A stretch of DNA of 64,000 nt from Odiellus spinosus (GCA_963920705.1 CAWUCO010000001.1:62001-126000); one strand, 5' to 3'. Positions 40,867-51,377 are shown, counted from the first letter of the stretch. Program-made: numbers and translations. The notes: generated by a model from the letters alone, not told the origin.

Positions 40867-42607
40867 ATGTCTTTTTCTGCTGGTAAGTTTCAGTTTTTGC
40901 ATTATGAAAATATTCTACGGTTATAGTTTTATGATCACTTTAAAGCTGTCTATAGCATTAAGAATATAACTCTAGATCTAACCTCATCCGGACCAATGTT
41001 GTATTAGTACGTCAACCAAGAGTGTTATAGTTATTTAAAAGCAGATCTATAAATGATAGAAATTTAAATTACATGAAATAAAAGTCATGAGTGAGAAAAA
41101 TATTTTTATTGTAGTATTATCAAGAGTATATAATGTTTATTTGCTATTCTAGGCTAGAGAAAGTTCATTTTACTAGTCTAGGATAGAGAAAGACCATAGA
41201 CAAAGGCCATTAGTTTATTTTAGTATAGGTACAATACAAGTGAGAGAAAAGAATATTTTACTATACTAGGATAGACAGAAATCCATTTCTAGTGTATACA
41301 GAAGTATATTTTATTAGACTATAGTACCAATTTACTAAGATTGTGATTTCTCTGAAGTTTAACCACGCATGAATATATGCGCCCAACAGCAGCGGCGCTA
41401 AATGATGAAGGTGTTATGAGGTACAAGGCTTGTCTTTGTTTTGTTCCAATTCCTGACATGCGTGTTTTATCGCGGTCGGAGATGAGGATAGAGTCTGGGA
41501 GGTGTCGATTTATTTAAACTACGAGTCACGGAAAAAAAAAAGCAGCATGCATGCTAAAAAGATATAAAGGGATAGATGGGTAATAAGTTATTTTAGAAAC
41601 GTGAAAGCTAACATTAATGGTTAGTTAATTAAAAATAAAAAGAAAAAGCTAGAAAAAGTTTGTGAATTTAAAATAAAGTTAAAAGCTAGAAAGGTTTTGT
41701 TAATTGGTAAAGCTAACAGCTGGAAAGGGTTAGTTATAATGGATAGTTATCGGGGATATAAATTTAGAGGTACCAAGGAAAATGGAAAGTAATCGCGAGA
41801 TTATAGTCGCTATCGTTATCCAGAACATTTAAATTGATAAAAATAGGCTCGCCGGGAGACTGGATAACCATAGCGACAAGAAGTTCGTGAAAGCGGCATT
41901 CGGGATTCATGCAATAGTAAACTAAATAGGGAAAGGTCCGGATAAGGATCTCGTAGTTTAATTCGACCGATTGACAGAAAGAGCAGGTGGGATTTTCAGG
42001 AAATCTGCCAAAGAAATAAATTTTAATGTTAATTTTTCTAATTTTAGATTCATTGGAAAAATCTTTGGTTGTGGACATTATGTATCTGCGCGGAAAACCG
42101 ATGTTTAACTCTCATCGTAGTAAGTTGGAACCGGAATATGTAGTTAAAGAAATGAGCGTGGTTAAATTCGAACCAGTTGGTTATGCAAAATACCAACCAA
42201 AACCCCTTCTTCTAGCAACGTATAGGCCGCCCTATGCGGCAACCGAGATACCTTCTAAGGTTAGAGCTAGTAACAATTATGTTATACATAACATGTTAGG
42301 TATCGGTTGGAGCAGGGGTATGACGGGTTATGAGCGTCTGTACGCTCATTGCAACGATGTTCAGTTTCAAAACTATAATCGAATTTACGTGAAAGGTCAC
42401 GATAAAAAAATCATTGTTTGTCAGTTATTTCAAAAGGAAACTTTTGATTTAAACGCTTGGGACTGCCCAAAACTGGAATTTGCCTTAAACCCGTGTTCCA
42501 TGCATAGAATAGGGAAAGCTAAATGTACACGGGGTTCTTCGCTACATTACGCGGATTATATCCTGTCAAACCCCGTCATAACAGCCTATAAGACCCCAAA
42601 ACCTTAA
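40867..42607 (+). CDS. Spliced 191-aa gene, unknown function
   Basis: Model: exon 1 at 40867..40882 (ATG and five codons) ends at a strong donor GTAAGT. Intron 40883..42047 ends in TTTTTCTAATTTTAG. Exon 2 is 42048..42607. The joined length, 576 nt, is in frame. A TATA box lies about 100 bp upstream, and AATAAA follows the stop. The exon 2 product has MYLRGKPMFNSHRSK early and a Cys/His-containing C-terminal half (ERLYAHCNDVQFQNYNRIYV...). No family was recognised. The intron holds, on the other strand, the last exon of the gene at 41764..43011. Confidence 0.65.
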
Positions 42608-43011
42608 AAAACATAATAAATACCTGATATTATCCAGAGGGTTTTGTTCCTCATCTTCATAATCCCCTTCCCTTTCCTCTAAATCCTCCCTTTCGAGGGG
42701 TATCGTGTCATCCGAGTCGTACCCCTCTTCCGCAGCGGCTGCCAACCTAAAAACAAAATAGAAAAAATGTAACAGTTTCCCTTTAAAATTAGTTTATGTA
42801 AATATTTACGCGGCGTTTTCGGCCTGCATTTCAGCCTCTATTTCTTCTTCCATTTCTTGCTCTAGAAGAGCGTGCTCATGCGCCGCTAGGACGCCCTCGG
42901 GCCAGTCCTGCTCGTATCCCCAACTGCGTTATATAGTTAATTTAATTTGGATAAAACCTATATAAATTTAAAAAATACTTACATTTTCTCGTGGTTTAAT
43001 TTACGGCACAT
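41764..43011 (-). CDS. Spliced acidic zinc-ribbon protein (4 exons)
   Basis: Model: exons 43011..42983, 42923..42810, 42746..42624 and 42085..41764. All borders are GT/AG (donors GTAAGT, GTAAAT, GTATTT), and the 588 nt are exactly in frame (195 aa). A minus-strand TATA box (43092..43100) lies about 80 bp upstream. Exons 1-3 encode a strongly acidic region (EQEMEEEIEAEMQAE, YDSDDTIPLEREDLEERE). Exon 4 encodes a zinc ribbon (CSFC ... YYCMNPEC). Acidic region plus zinc ribbon resembles the general layout of small-DNA-virus transforming proteins. This is an inference; exon 4 alone also has an ATG at 42078. Confidence 0.6.
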
Positions 43012-43091
43012 ATTTGTTTAGTTTTAAAATTTAGTGCGTTAATACAATCTCTTTTACAGAGTGGAATGAGTATTTTGTAGAAATTAACCGG

Positions 43092-43100
43092 CTTTATATA
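43092..43100 (-). promoter_or_regulatory. TATA box of acidic zinc-ribbon gene
   Basis: TATATAAAG on the minus strand, about 80 bp upstream of the start codon at 43011. Confidence 0.55.
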
Positions 43101-43199
43101 CTAGATTAACTCAAGGTTATTTTATATTATCTAGTTATATAGTTATATTCGAGTTTTTTCTTAAGAAATTCATTTTTTAATGTATGAACACGTGTATAT

Positions 43200-43606
43200 T
43201 AACTATATTAAACATTTCTTAACTTAGTTTAATTATCATATAAGAAACTCTTTACTTAATGCCTTGAATACTTTTATAGTAAAATAACTTGAATATATTT
43301 ATGCCCTAAAGGATCTTATATTTTCAATATGATACACGCCCTTGTAAAAAAGTAATTAACTTTTTAGGGCAATATATATTTTTTATATAAGCCCGAGTTT
43401 TGAAACGTTCTTTAAATATTTTAAGTATAGTTAGGTTACATGTTAAATAACTATATTAAACATTTCCCAACTTGGTTTAATTATCATATCAGAAACTCTT
43501 TACTTAATGCCTTGAATACTTTTATTGTAAAATAAGGTGAATATATTTATGCCCTAGAGGATCTAATATTTTCAATATGATACACGTCCTTGTAAAAAGT
43601 AATTAA
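43200..43606. repeat. Direct repeat pair, about 158 bp each
   Basis: Units at about 43200..43357 and 43448..43606 share CTCTTTACTTAATGCCTTGA and TTTTCAATATGATACACG at about 92% identity by eye. They lie in the upstream region between the divergent zinc-ribbon genes and may be duplicated promoter sequence. Confidence 0.75.
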
Positions 43607-43657
43607 GTTTTTAAATAGAACGAAAAACCCTGACATATAGATATTGATTTTGTTATA

Positions 43658-44008
43658 GATTTTCATCTGAGACGCAATTACCGCGGGAAAAAAATCGTAA
43701 AAAGGAATGAAGTGGTGCTGTGTCCTTCGTGCGATCAAGTAACCCTGGGTTTAAGCGTGAATGAAGGAATTGTACATTATTGTTTGACCCCTACGTGTTA
43801 TATCTTCAAAGAGGCAGTTTATTTACAAAAAGAAAATATCCTTTTGACGCAAATGTCATATCCACCATTAGACTATTTGCCGGTAAATGACATATGCGTC
43901 AATTGCAAGGTTTTTTGTCCCTCGGAACTGAGGTATAAAAAGCCTTGTGCCGTTTTTGAAAGGGAGAATAAAGTGAATTATCACTGCTGCCGCTATCCCA
44001 AAGATTAG
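43658..44008 (+). CDS. Zinc-ribbon protein, probable 3' exon
   Basis: The frame opens right after GTTATAG, a possible splice acceptor, and has no ATG before the zinc ribbon, so the 5' end must be spliced or non-ATG. It has a first ribbon (LCPSC ... HYCLTPTC) and a second Cys-rich part (ICVNCKVFCPSE ... YHCCRYP). The first ribbon matches the pattern in exon 4 of the minus-strand gene: C-x2-C ... Y-C-x2-P-x-C with a following Glu. A possible 5' exon begins at the ATG at 43440, after a TATATAAG at about 43384, with a weak donor at 43527. This is unproven. Confidence 0.5.
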   Translation, partial: DFHLRRNYRGKKIVKRNEVVLCPSCDQVTLGLSVNEGIVHYCLTPTCYIFKEAVYLQKENILLTQMSYPPLDYLPVNDICVNCKVFCPSELRYKKPCAVFERENKVNYHCCRYPKD

Positions 44009-44199
44009 TCTTAGGATAATCCCTTTCCTTCTTTCTATTATTTTAATTTGTCCATCCTACCAATTTCTTTCCTCTCATTTTATCCTTCAATTTCCTTACT
44101 AACAATAATTAATCTTTCCTTTTCAACGCTTATTTTAACTTGATCATCCTTTTAACCCTTTCCGAATCCCATATCTAACCTTATATCTCTCTTTCACAA

Positions 44200-44973
44200 A
44201 TGTCAAGGGTTAAATATACTTCCGTGTGCTCTACTTATAACTGTGGGGGTCTAGAATATGTAAAAGACAATCTAAAAATTAAAGTGCCGCGTTTAGGGAC
44301 GCTGTGTCTCATAGAGATTGAACATAAACGCGAGCAATATGGTGAAAATTTTCAAAATATAATTGAAAAACTTGTTTGTCTTGAAATGCTGAAGAATTCG
44401 CGTCTGCCAAATATTATCATTGAAATATCTTTGACAATTAATCTAACTTTTACCGCGTTCCATCGGTTTTGTTCGCGAGACATTGGAAATCGCGTTATAT
44501 CAAGAAAGTGTAAAAAAGGGAGAATTCACAAATATAATTCCAACGAAGAATGTCAAGACTTTCAAGATGCGGCCTTTATTTTCAATTATGTCTGCCACGA
44601 TGTAGAGGCGGCTGGAGCCGTCTTAAGTACCGCAGTAATTAAAATATTATATCAACTTAATTCAACAATAACAATTAAGAACGTGGAAACTTTGAATGCA
44701 CGCCCGGGTGAAGGCTTTCTTAGAAACGTCATCAAATTAATGGAAATAAAACGGACTTACGACCTTTTGAAATTATACGGTTGTAAATTCAACGATGAAC
44801 AATCTGAAAATATTCCTTCCTATTTAATTGAGACTTTTAAATATAACCCTCGGGGAAATATTTTCAAGAACGATACTAATAAATTTAAAAGCCTAGATGA
44901 GCGTTATTTTGTTAAGTTTAAAACTGAAGATACTATTAACAATGAAATGTGGTGTGTTTTAAATTGTGAATAA
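44200..44973 (+). CDS. Unknown 257-aa protein with LxCxE-type motif
   Basis: ATG start; the stop codon is inside AATAAA (44969..44974). It contains LVCLE at 58-62, which fits the LxCxE Rb-binding consensus, although without the usual acidic flank. The rest has many Cys and a predicted helical middle (DVEAAGAVLSTAVIKILYQL). No family was recognised. It is the last rightward gene and converges with the terminal membrane-protein gene. Confidence 0.6.
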   Translation: MSRVKYTSVCSTYNCGGLEYVKDNLKIKVPRLGTLCLIEIEHKREQYGENFQNIIEKLVCLEMLKNSRLPNIIIEISLTINLTFTAFHRFCSRDIGNRVISRKCKKGRIHKYNSNEECQDFQDAAFIFNYVCHDVEAAGAVLSTAVIKILYQLNSTITIKNVETLNARPGEGFLRNVIKLMEIKRTYDLLKLYGCKFNDEQSENIPSYLIETFKYNPRGNIFKNDTNKFKSLDERYFVKFKTEDTINNEMWCVLNCE

Positions 44974-44999
44974 AATACAAATATGTTAAACAAAACAAT

Positions 45000-45365
45000 T
45001 TATTGCTTTTCATTTAATTTTCCATATTTCCTGAGGCATGAAAAATAATAAAACCGACTTTCTCTATAAAAATACTCTGAGATTTTTACAGGAACTAAAA
45101 ATAATGCTTTTAAAGCTTCGTATCCGTAAAACAAAATCCAAAATAAAGGTGAACATGTTACCAAGAGACAATGTGGATCGTTTGTTATTAAAGAAACACA
45201 AAAAGCAATTGGTAGTGATATGGGTAACAAAAATATAAGGACTAGAGCGACGAACCAATTTGGTGGAATTTGAAGAAGAAGTACAATGAAAATCCCAGTT
45301 AATACTATCCAATAGTCGATCCAGATATCGAGAGTAAAAGTTAAAAACGAGTCAAGATCCAACAT
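45000..45365 (-). CDS. Membrane protein near right terminus
   Basis: 121 aa from the ATG at 45365. Hydrophobic segments (WIVLTGIFIVLLLQI, WFVALVLIFLLPISLPIAF, LFWILFYGYEALKALFLVPV) suggest three or more membrane spans. No homologue was recognised. The stop lies in an AATAAA signal. It is the outermost gene on this side, mirroring the small membrane-protein gene at the left end. Confidence 0.55.
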   Translation of the reverse strand: MLDLDSFLTFTLDIWIDYWIVLTGIFIVLLLQIPPNWFVALVLIFLLPISLPIAFCVSLITNDPHCLLVTCSPLFWILFYGYEALKALFLVPVKISEYFYRESRFYYFSCLRKYGKLNEKQ

Positions 45366-45525
45366 CTTCAAAGTTTGGGTATCCGACTTTAAATGACGTT
45401 TAACTAAAGAGTGTTTTGATTGATATCTTTAAAGTCACGTGATGTTTTAAAAATGACGTCGGAATGACTCTGATATGAGCCTGGAGTTCTACCGATATGG
45501 TGTTAAAAACTTTTACCAATTTTGG

Positions 45526-45924
45526 AAAAATAAAGGAGCAGGGACGGAAAAATGAAAATTTGTGTCAGTCCTCCTTGAAAATGGGTTTTTTGACCGGGGG
45601 TTAGGCCGGGTCAGACTGGCGGGGTGAATTAGGCCAATTTGTTGATTTATGAGGTCATTTGTTGATGGATGAGCTGTTGATTGACGGATGCGCTGTTGAC
45701 GGATGCGCTGTTTGTTGATTTTGGGGGCGGGGCTAATTAGGTAAATTTGTAGCCTTTAGGGCGGGGCTAATTATGCTAATTTGTTGACGTATGACGTCAT
45801 TTGTTGTTTTTAGGGGCGGGGAAGATGCTAATTTGTTGATTTGATGACGTCATTGGTTGTTTTGGAGGGGGGGTGGAAAGATAAAAGTGTTTTCCCCCTT
45901 TTTGTTGTACAGGAATAAACTACT
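45526..45924. repeat. Polinton right terminal inverted repeat
   Basis: The inverse of the left repeat, ending GGAATAAACTACT next to the ATGAAG duplication. It has TGACGTCA palindromes at 45792 and 45845, and GGGGCGGGG boxes. About 8 differences from the left copy. Confidence 0.95.
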
Positions 45925-45937
45925 ATGAAGATTACGG

Positions 45938-46040
45938 TCTATCAAGATTGTGTTGCATCGACATTATGTTCTGTCGAGATTGCGTCCCATCGAGATTATA
46001 TCCCATCGATATTGTGTCCTATCGCGCGTGTGTCCAATTT
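45938..46040. repeat. Degenerate 16-bp tandem repeat at insertion flank
   Basis: About six units of ATCGAGATTGTGTCCC type immediately right of the Polinton target duplication. Confidence 0.65.
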
Positions 46041-47208
46041 TGTTCTTATATCCGTATCCTTTCTAGACTCCTTTAAATTCTGCAGCATCATTTAAATTTC
46101 CCGCCAACTTTTATAACTAAATCAATTTATTGTACGTCTGTCTCAGAGTCCATTTTCTAAGACATTTCAAAATCTCACCGTTATATACCATTTGGGCTAA
46201 TGTATAATACCCAAGTTTATGTACCCTGCGGCTTATAATCATTGATAAAAAAAATTCAATACGCACTATAAACGTTAAAAACACTGTTTTGCATTTGACT
46301 CAATACGTAGAATTCTAGGCATCGTCCTATATCTTTTAAACCAAAACATATATCGTTTGTATCTCTCGCGTTCTGCTTTATTATTTATATTTAATTAGAC
46401 ACAAGTTTTTTATTCAACTTCATACACCAACGTTATCTTTTTATCCGTCTTCCTATCCAACGTAATTAAAGCTACTGTTATTCAGTCTTAGTATTCAACA
46501 TAATAAAAGTATAATAAAAATATAATAGAACACCCTTGTAAATCTAACACATTTCTCTCTTTCTAATGCAAACTCCCAATGAAACGCCGTCTTTCACGGT
46601 GTTTCAACCTTATCTACAGCTTTTGTTATCTCAGTCTTAGTATTCATCCGAAACGTATAGAAAAATATAGAGTACCCCCACGAGCCTAACACATTTTTCT
46701 GTCTCGAATGCAAACACTCAATGAAACGGACTCGCGGTCGGACGAAGAAGAAGAAGAAGAAGGATAAAACCTCAGTTATCATTGACAAAAAAGATTCCAC
46801 CTCATAAGACAAATCTCCATAGACTTTTCTAATGAAATTTTGAGACACCTATAAATAAAACAGGCCAGCTGGCCTGTTTTTAATAAATTAAATTTTTGTT
46901 TATCAATTTAGAACCAATTAATTAAACTCGGCTTAGTTTATCTTTTAACCTTTTCGTAGCCCATTCAGGCATCTTCTACCCTTTACTTCATAAACCTTAT
47001 CAATCTTTCATTATTGAAATTTGTCTTTAACTAGAGAAACTCTTGTACCCGAAAATGGTCTTATCAATTTTTTGTCAAAGTACCTTTGTCTGTATTAATT
47101 CGAATTCAGTGGACGGTGGGAACAATAAGCCGACGATTTCAGTTATCAAATGTCCATTGGAAATAACATTACGGTTTCTAATGAAATTCGAGTTTAGATA
47201 AAGGTATA
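46041..47208. other. No gene recognised
   Basis: AT-rich. Two imperfect copies of a block containing CCTAACACATTT and AATGAAACG occur at about 46500..46600 and 46625..46740, and a palindrome AAACAGGCCAGCTGGCCTGT at about 46858. No coding signal. Confidence 0.4.
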
Positions 47209-47815
47209 TACAGGGTGTTTCTGAAAGGTCTGGAAAAAATGAAGGGGGTTTTTCGTGGGGTCAGACTGAGTGAAAAGGTTTATGAACCTTTAGTCTCACG
47301 CGCTGCGTTGCGTAGTTATGAGCCCTTGAAAATAGTTCTCAAAAATAGGAAAAACGACCGAAAAGTGTAGGTAAGACTGTGCCTTTGACCATTATTGTTT
47401 TTCAATTTAATTGTGCATAAGCTAATTATCGAGAGATAAGTGAAACAAGGTGTTTATTAACTAAAAAAAGCGTATCAACCTGTTTAGGAGTGTGCAATCA
47501 TTAACTTTGGTCAGAAGGACTTGAACTCAAAAGTGTGGTTTATTACGTGTGTTTCGGGTGTTGAAAAGGGAATTTTACATGAAACCATTATTAATTACCA
47601 AAATTATCAAGTGTTTAATAATCGGAATCAGAAGCATTTACAAAAATTGTTCGAAATACATTCCGTCAGCGTTGATACACACTTGAGCCCGTCTAAAAAA
47701 TGATTGTTTAACTCGTTCGAAGATCCCTGGTATGTTGCGTATGGTTTCGCAGGCATCAATAATCCTTTGACGTAGATCTTCCACGTCACGCACTTCACTA
47801 ACATAAACTAAGTCC

Positions 47816-48380
47816 TTAAGGTGGCTTCAAAGAAAGAAAATCACAAGGGTTTAGGTCCGGATATCTGGCTGGCCACGCAACCGTTCCGCCACGACCAATC
47901 CACCTCAAAGGGAACGTTTCGCTAAGGAAGGCCCTAACTAGGAGAGAAAAATGAGGTGGTGCACCGTCGTGCATAAACCACATGTCTCGTCTCAAGGCCA
48001 ATGGGACGTCATCAAGAAGCTCGAACATATTGTCTTGAAGAAATCGGAGATATGCCTCACCACTAAGCCTTAGCTGCAAAAAGAATGGTCCAATTAAATG
48101 GTCACCAACAATTCCGCACCAGACGTTTAAGCAGAATTGAACTTGGTGAGCCCTAACACTTGTAGCGTGGGGGGTTTTGTTGCGCCCACTGATGCCTGTT
48201 GTGCATGTTCAATATGCCATCACGGGAAAAATTGGCCTCATCCGTAACTAAAAGGTTTTGGGGTAAGTTGATGTCATGATGTTGAGCGATAAACCAGTGA
48301 CAAGACATCAACTTACCCCAAAACCTTTTAGTTGCGGATGAGGCCAATTTTTCCCGTGATGGCATATTGAACATGCACAA
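47816..48380 (-). pseudogene. Tc1/mariner-type transposase fragment, left arm
   Basis: Catalytic-domain remnants: DEANFSRDGILNMHNRHQWA, then MWFMHDGAPPHFSLLVRAFL and WPARYPDLNPCDF. These give the expected D, D and C-terminal acidic positions of a DDE_3 transposase. The DNA-binding N-terminus is missing and the frame is broken near 48080. Confidence 0.75.
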
Positions 48381-48760
48381 CAGGCATCAATGGGCGCAAC
48401 AAAACCCCCCCGCTACAAGTGTTAGGGCTCACCAAGTTCTATTCAGATTAACGTCTGGTGCGGAATTGTTGGTGACCACTTAATTGGACCATTCTTTTTG
48501 CAGCTAAGGCTTAGTGGTGAGGCATATCTCCATTTCTTCAAGACAGTCTGTTCGAGCTTTTTGAAGACGTACCATTGGCCTTGAGACGAGACATGTGGTT
48601 TATGCACGACGGTGCACCACCTCATTTTTCTCTCCTAGTTAGGGCCTTCCTTAACGAAACGTTCCCTTTGAGGGGGATTGGTCGTGGCGGAACGGTTGCG
48701 TGGCCAGCCAGATCTCCGGACCTAAACCCTTGTGATTTTCTTTCTTTGAAGCCACCTTAA
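48300..48760 (+). pseudogene. Tc1/mariner-type transposase fragment, right arm
   Basis: The mirror copy of the left-arm fragment, with the same motifs (FMHDGAPPHFS, WPARSPDLNPCDF). It is frameshifted around 48440..48560. It stops at the same C-terminal position, so both arms derive from one deleted element. Confidence 0.75.
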
Positions 48761-49685
48761 GGACTTAGTTTACGTTAGTGAAGTGCGTGACGTGGATGAT
48801 CTACGTCAAAGGATTATTGATGCCTGCGAAACCATACGCAACACACCAGGGATCTTCGAATGAGTTAAACAATCAATTTTTAGACGGGCTCAAGTGTGTA
48901 TCAACGCTGATGGAATGCATTTCGAACAATTTTTGTAAATATTTCTGATTCCGATTATTAAACAATTGATAATTATGGTAATTAATAATGGTTTCTTGTA
49001 AAATTCCCTTTTCAACACCCGAAACACACGTAATAAACCACACTTTTGAGTTCAAGTACTTCTGACCCAAGTTAATGATTGCACACTCCTAAACAGGTTG
49101 ATGCACTTTTTTTAGTTAATAAACACCTTGTTTCACTTATCTCTCGATAATTAGCATATGCACCATTAAATTGAAAAACAATAATGGTCAAAGGCACAGT
49201 CTTACCTACACCTTTCGGTCGTTTTTCGTATTTTTGAGGACTATTTTCAAGGGCTCATAACTACGCAACGCAGCGCGTGAGACTAAAGGTTCATAAACCT
49301 TTTTCACTCAGTCTGACCCCACGAAAAACCCCCTTCATTTTTTCCAGACCTTTCAGAAACACCCTGTATATACTAATAACGATGGTTAAGAAATTTCGCA
49401 TTCAGAATTCGTGGAAAATTAAAGAAATATATGTCAGTGAAAATAGATAAAATATTAAAACTTTCATAGCTGACCTAAGCGAAAAATTTAATTAAAGGAG
49501 CGTCACGGACACGCTTTCACAAACCATGTCAACAGACTTAACTTTTAATCTCACAAAAACGTTTTGTGGAGTTTCAAATAAGGTTTAATGATTAGAATCA
49601 AGAGCGAACCAGCTAAGAACATAAGAGTATATACGAAAACGGGTAGAGAAAAGGATTAAGGCGGTAGTAAAGGGTTATTTAGTAC

Positions 49686-50049
49686 GATGGAAAAAACACG
49701 AGATGGCGCTGATTTTCATGATATGGGTCGTAGTTTTTATGGGGGTAAGGATTGTTTGATTTATTTATTTCCCAGTCCATCGAACTCTCTCTTAACCTCT
49801 TTCCCCAGTATCCCGTCTCTCGCGAAAGCGGGTGGGCACGCTGTAGGCCAGACGGTGACGGGTCTTGGATGGAAAAAACACGAGATGGCGCTGATTTTCA
49901 TGATATGGGTCGTAGTTTTTATGGGGGTAAGGATTGTTTGATTTATTTATTTCCCAGTCCATCGAACTCTCTCTTAACCTCTTTCCCCAGTATCCCGTCT
50001 CTCGCGAAAGCGGGTGGGCACGCTGTAGGCCAGACGGTGACGGGTCTTG
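49686..50049. repeat. 182-bp tandem duplication
   Basis: Two nearly perfect 182-bp units starting GATGGAAAAAACACGAGATG and ending GACGGTGACGGGTCTTG. It is the same family as the intronic repeat at 9330..9716. The unique tail continues to about 50260. Confidence 0.92.
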
Positions 50050-51377
50050 GATATTAGACTCTATCGTGGCGACATCTTCGAGTTTACGCGTAAAATACCG
50101 TTATAATATAAGTCTCTTATCATAAGTAGAGTAAAATTAAACTTAAAATTGTCAACTTATACCACGAACTTCGTCCGACTTTTACGGTTCGTCGGAAGTA
50201 AAGTTCTAGCGATTTTAGAACGCGAGGTAATAGGTCCGGAAATGATAAAATTTCGATTAAATTACTTTAAAACAAGATTCGCTAATAGCTCGCGTTTTAA
50301 TTATCAAAATTACATCATGATTTAAAGAAGATTTCAATTGAAATTTAAGTGAAAACCGCGAACTGATAGCGTTGGTGGTTCTCTGGTTAATAGGTACGGC
50401 AAATGAGTCTTTTTGGTGAGTTACTCACGCTTGATCCACTCTTGGTAGTTATTTCGAGATAGCGTTTTGTGGCTCCCTTTAAATATACAATAAATAATCG
50501 CCTCGCTTACTTTCTAGGTCAAGAAGGCACACTTTTGTTCTAATAATAAAATGAATACATTGTGAAGTTACGGTAACAATAAAGCACTTGGTCGACGATA
50601 GCCGAAGAATTAAAGGCGATCAAAAGGTTTTCAAAAGTAATTGAAGAAAGCGGGTAAGTTTAATTGTGATAATCAAAGGGGGCTTTCAAGGTCACAGGCC
50701 AGACCGTCCCTTCCTAGCAATGGCAAGCCTAAATTTGATTTGGGCCTATTAGCAGGAACTGTTAGGGCTCGGAATCCGTATAAGTTTGGTTAACTGAATA
50801 AGACAATCGTGAATGGCAATCAGATATAATCCGTTCTCGAAAAAAATATCCATTTCTTATTCGAGTTAACGTATATATCCGAATGTAACGGCAAACTTAC
50901 AATTCGTACTCATTGTTATTAGGAAATTGATAAGAGTTATTCATTCGCTATATATAGTACAGTGCAAATGTAATTTAACTCGGACAAAATTAGAGACAAG
51001 CAACTCTCAACAGAAATGACATCTATCCATGGTGCTAATGAAGGAAAAAAAGTTGCCTATTGTTGGGGGGTGGAACTTCCCCAAAAATGGCCGCCATCTT
51101 GAAATTTTTATTTTTTTGAAATTTTCAGCAAAACCGTTAGATTTAGCCATATGAAAGTGAAAAGCAATTTGATTCTACGTGTTATTACGCATTTAATAAA
51201 GCAAACCACATCCAAATATTCAAATTAGATCAATTATTATGCTCAAAAAACCACATCGTTAACTTCGAATTTCGTTATTTTTCTTTATTAAGACAAACAT
51301 ATTTCAATTTTGTTTCAGAAAATGGTTAGCAATGATAAAATTGTTTTTACTCTCTCTTCAATTTTTATTAGTTTACA

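Larger units (their letters stand above)
25914..45924. mobile_element. Complete Polinton/Maverick (adintovirus-like) element
   Basis: A self-synthesising, virus-like DNA transposon. It has inverted terminal repeats beginning AGTAGTTTATTCC, a perfect 6-bp target duplication ATGAAG (25908..25913 and 45925..45930), and a full module: DNA polymerase B, retroviral-type integrase, adenain-like protease, packaging ATPase, major and penton-like capsid proteins. The length is 20,011 bp. All core frames are open, which suggests recent insertion. Genes are tightly packed, with 4-bp ATGA overlaps and stop codons embedded in AATAAA signals. Confidence 0.97.
47211..49366. mobile_element. Fold-back element built from two mariner-type fragments
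   Basis: 2,156 bp with ends CAGGGTGTTTCTGAAAGG and inverse, flanked by TA. The left arm (about 47211..48280) and right arm (about 48300..49366) are near-identical inverted copies. Each carries the same 5'-deleted transposase, arranged head to head around the centre near 48290. Confidence 0.85.

Noticed and set aside
46855-46880. Palindrome AAACAGGCCAGCTGGCCTGT followed by T-run as a terminator
   Set aside because: Rho-independent terminators do not apply in a eukaryotic nuclear genome, and no gene precedes it.
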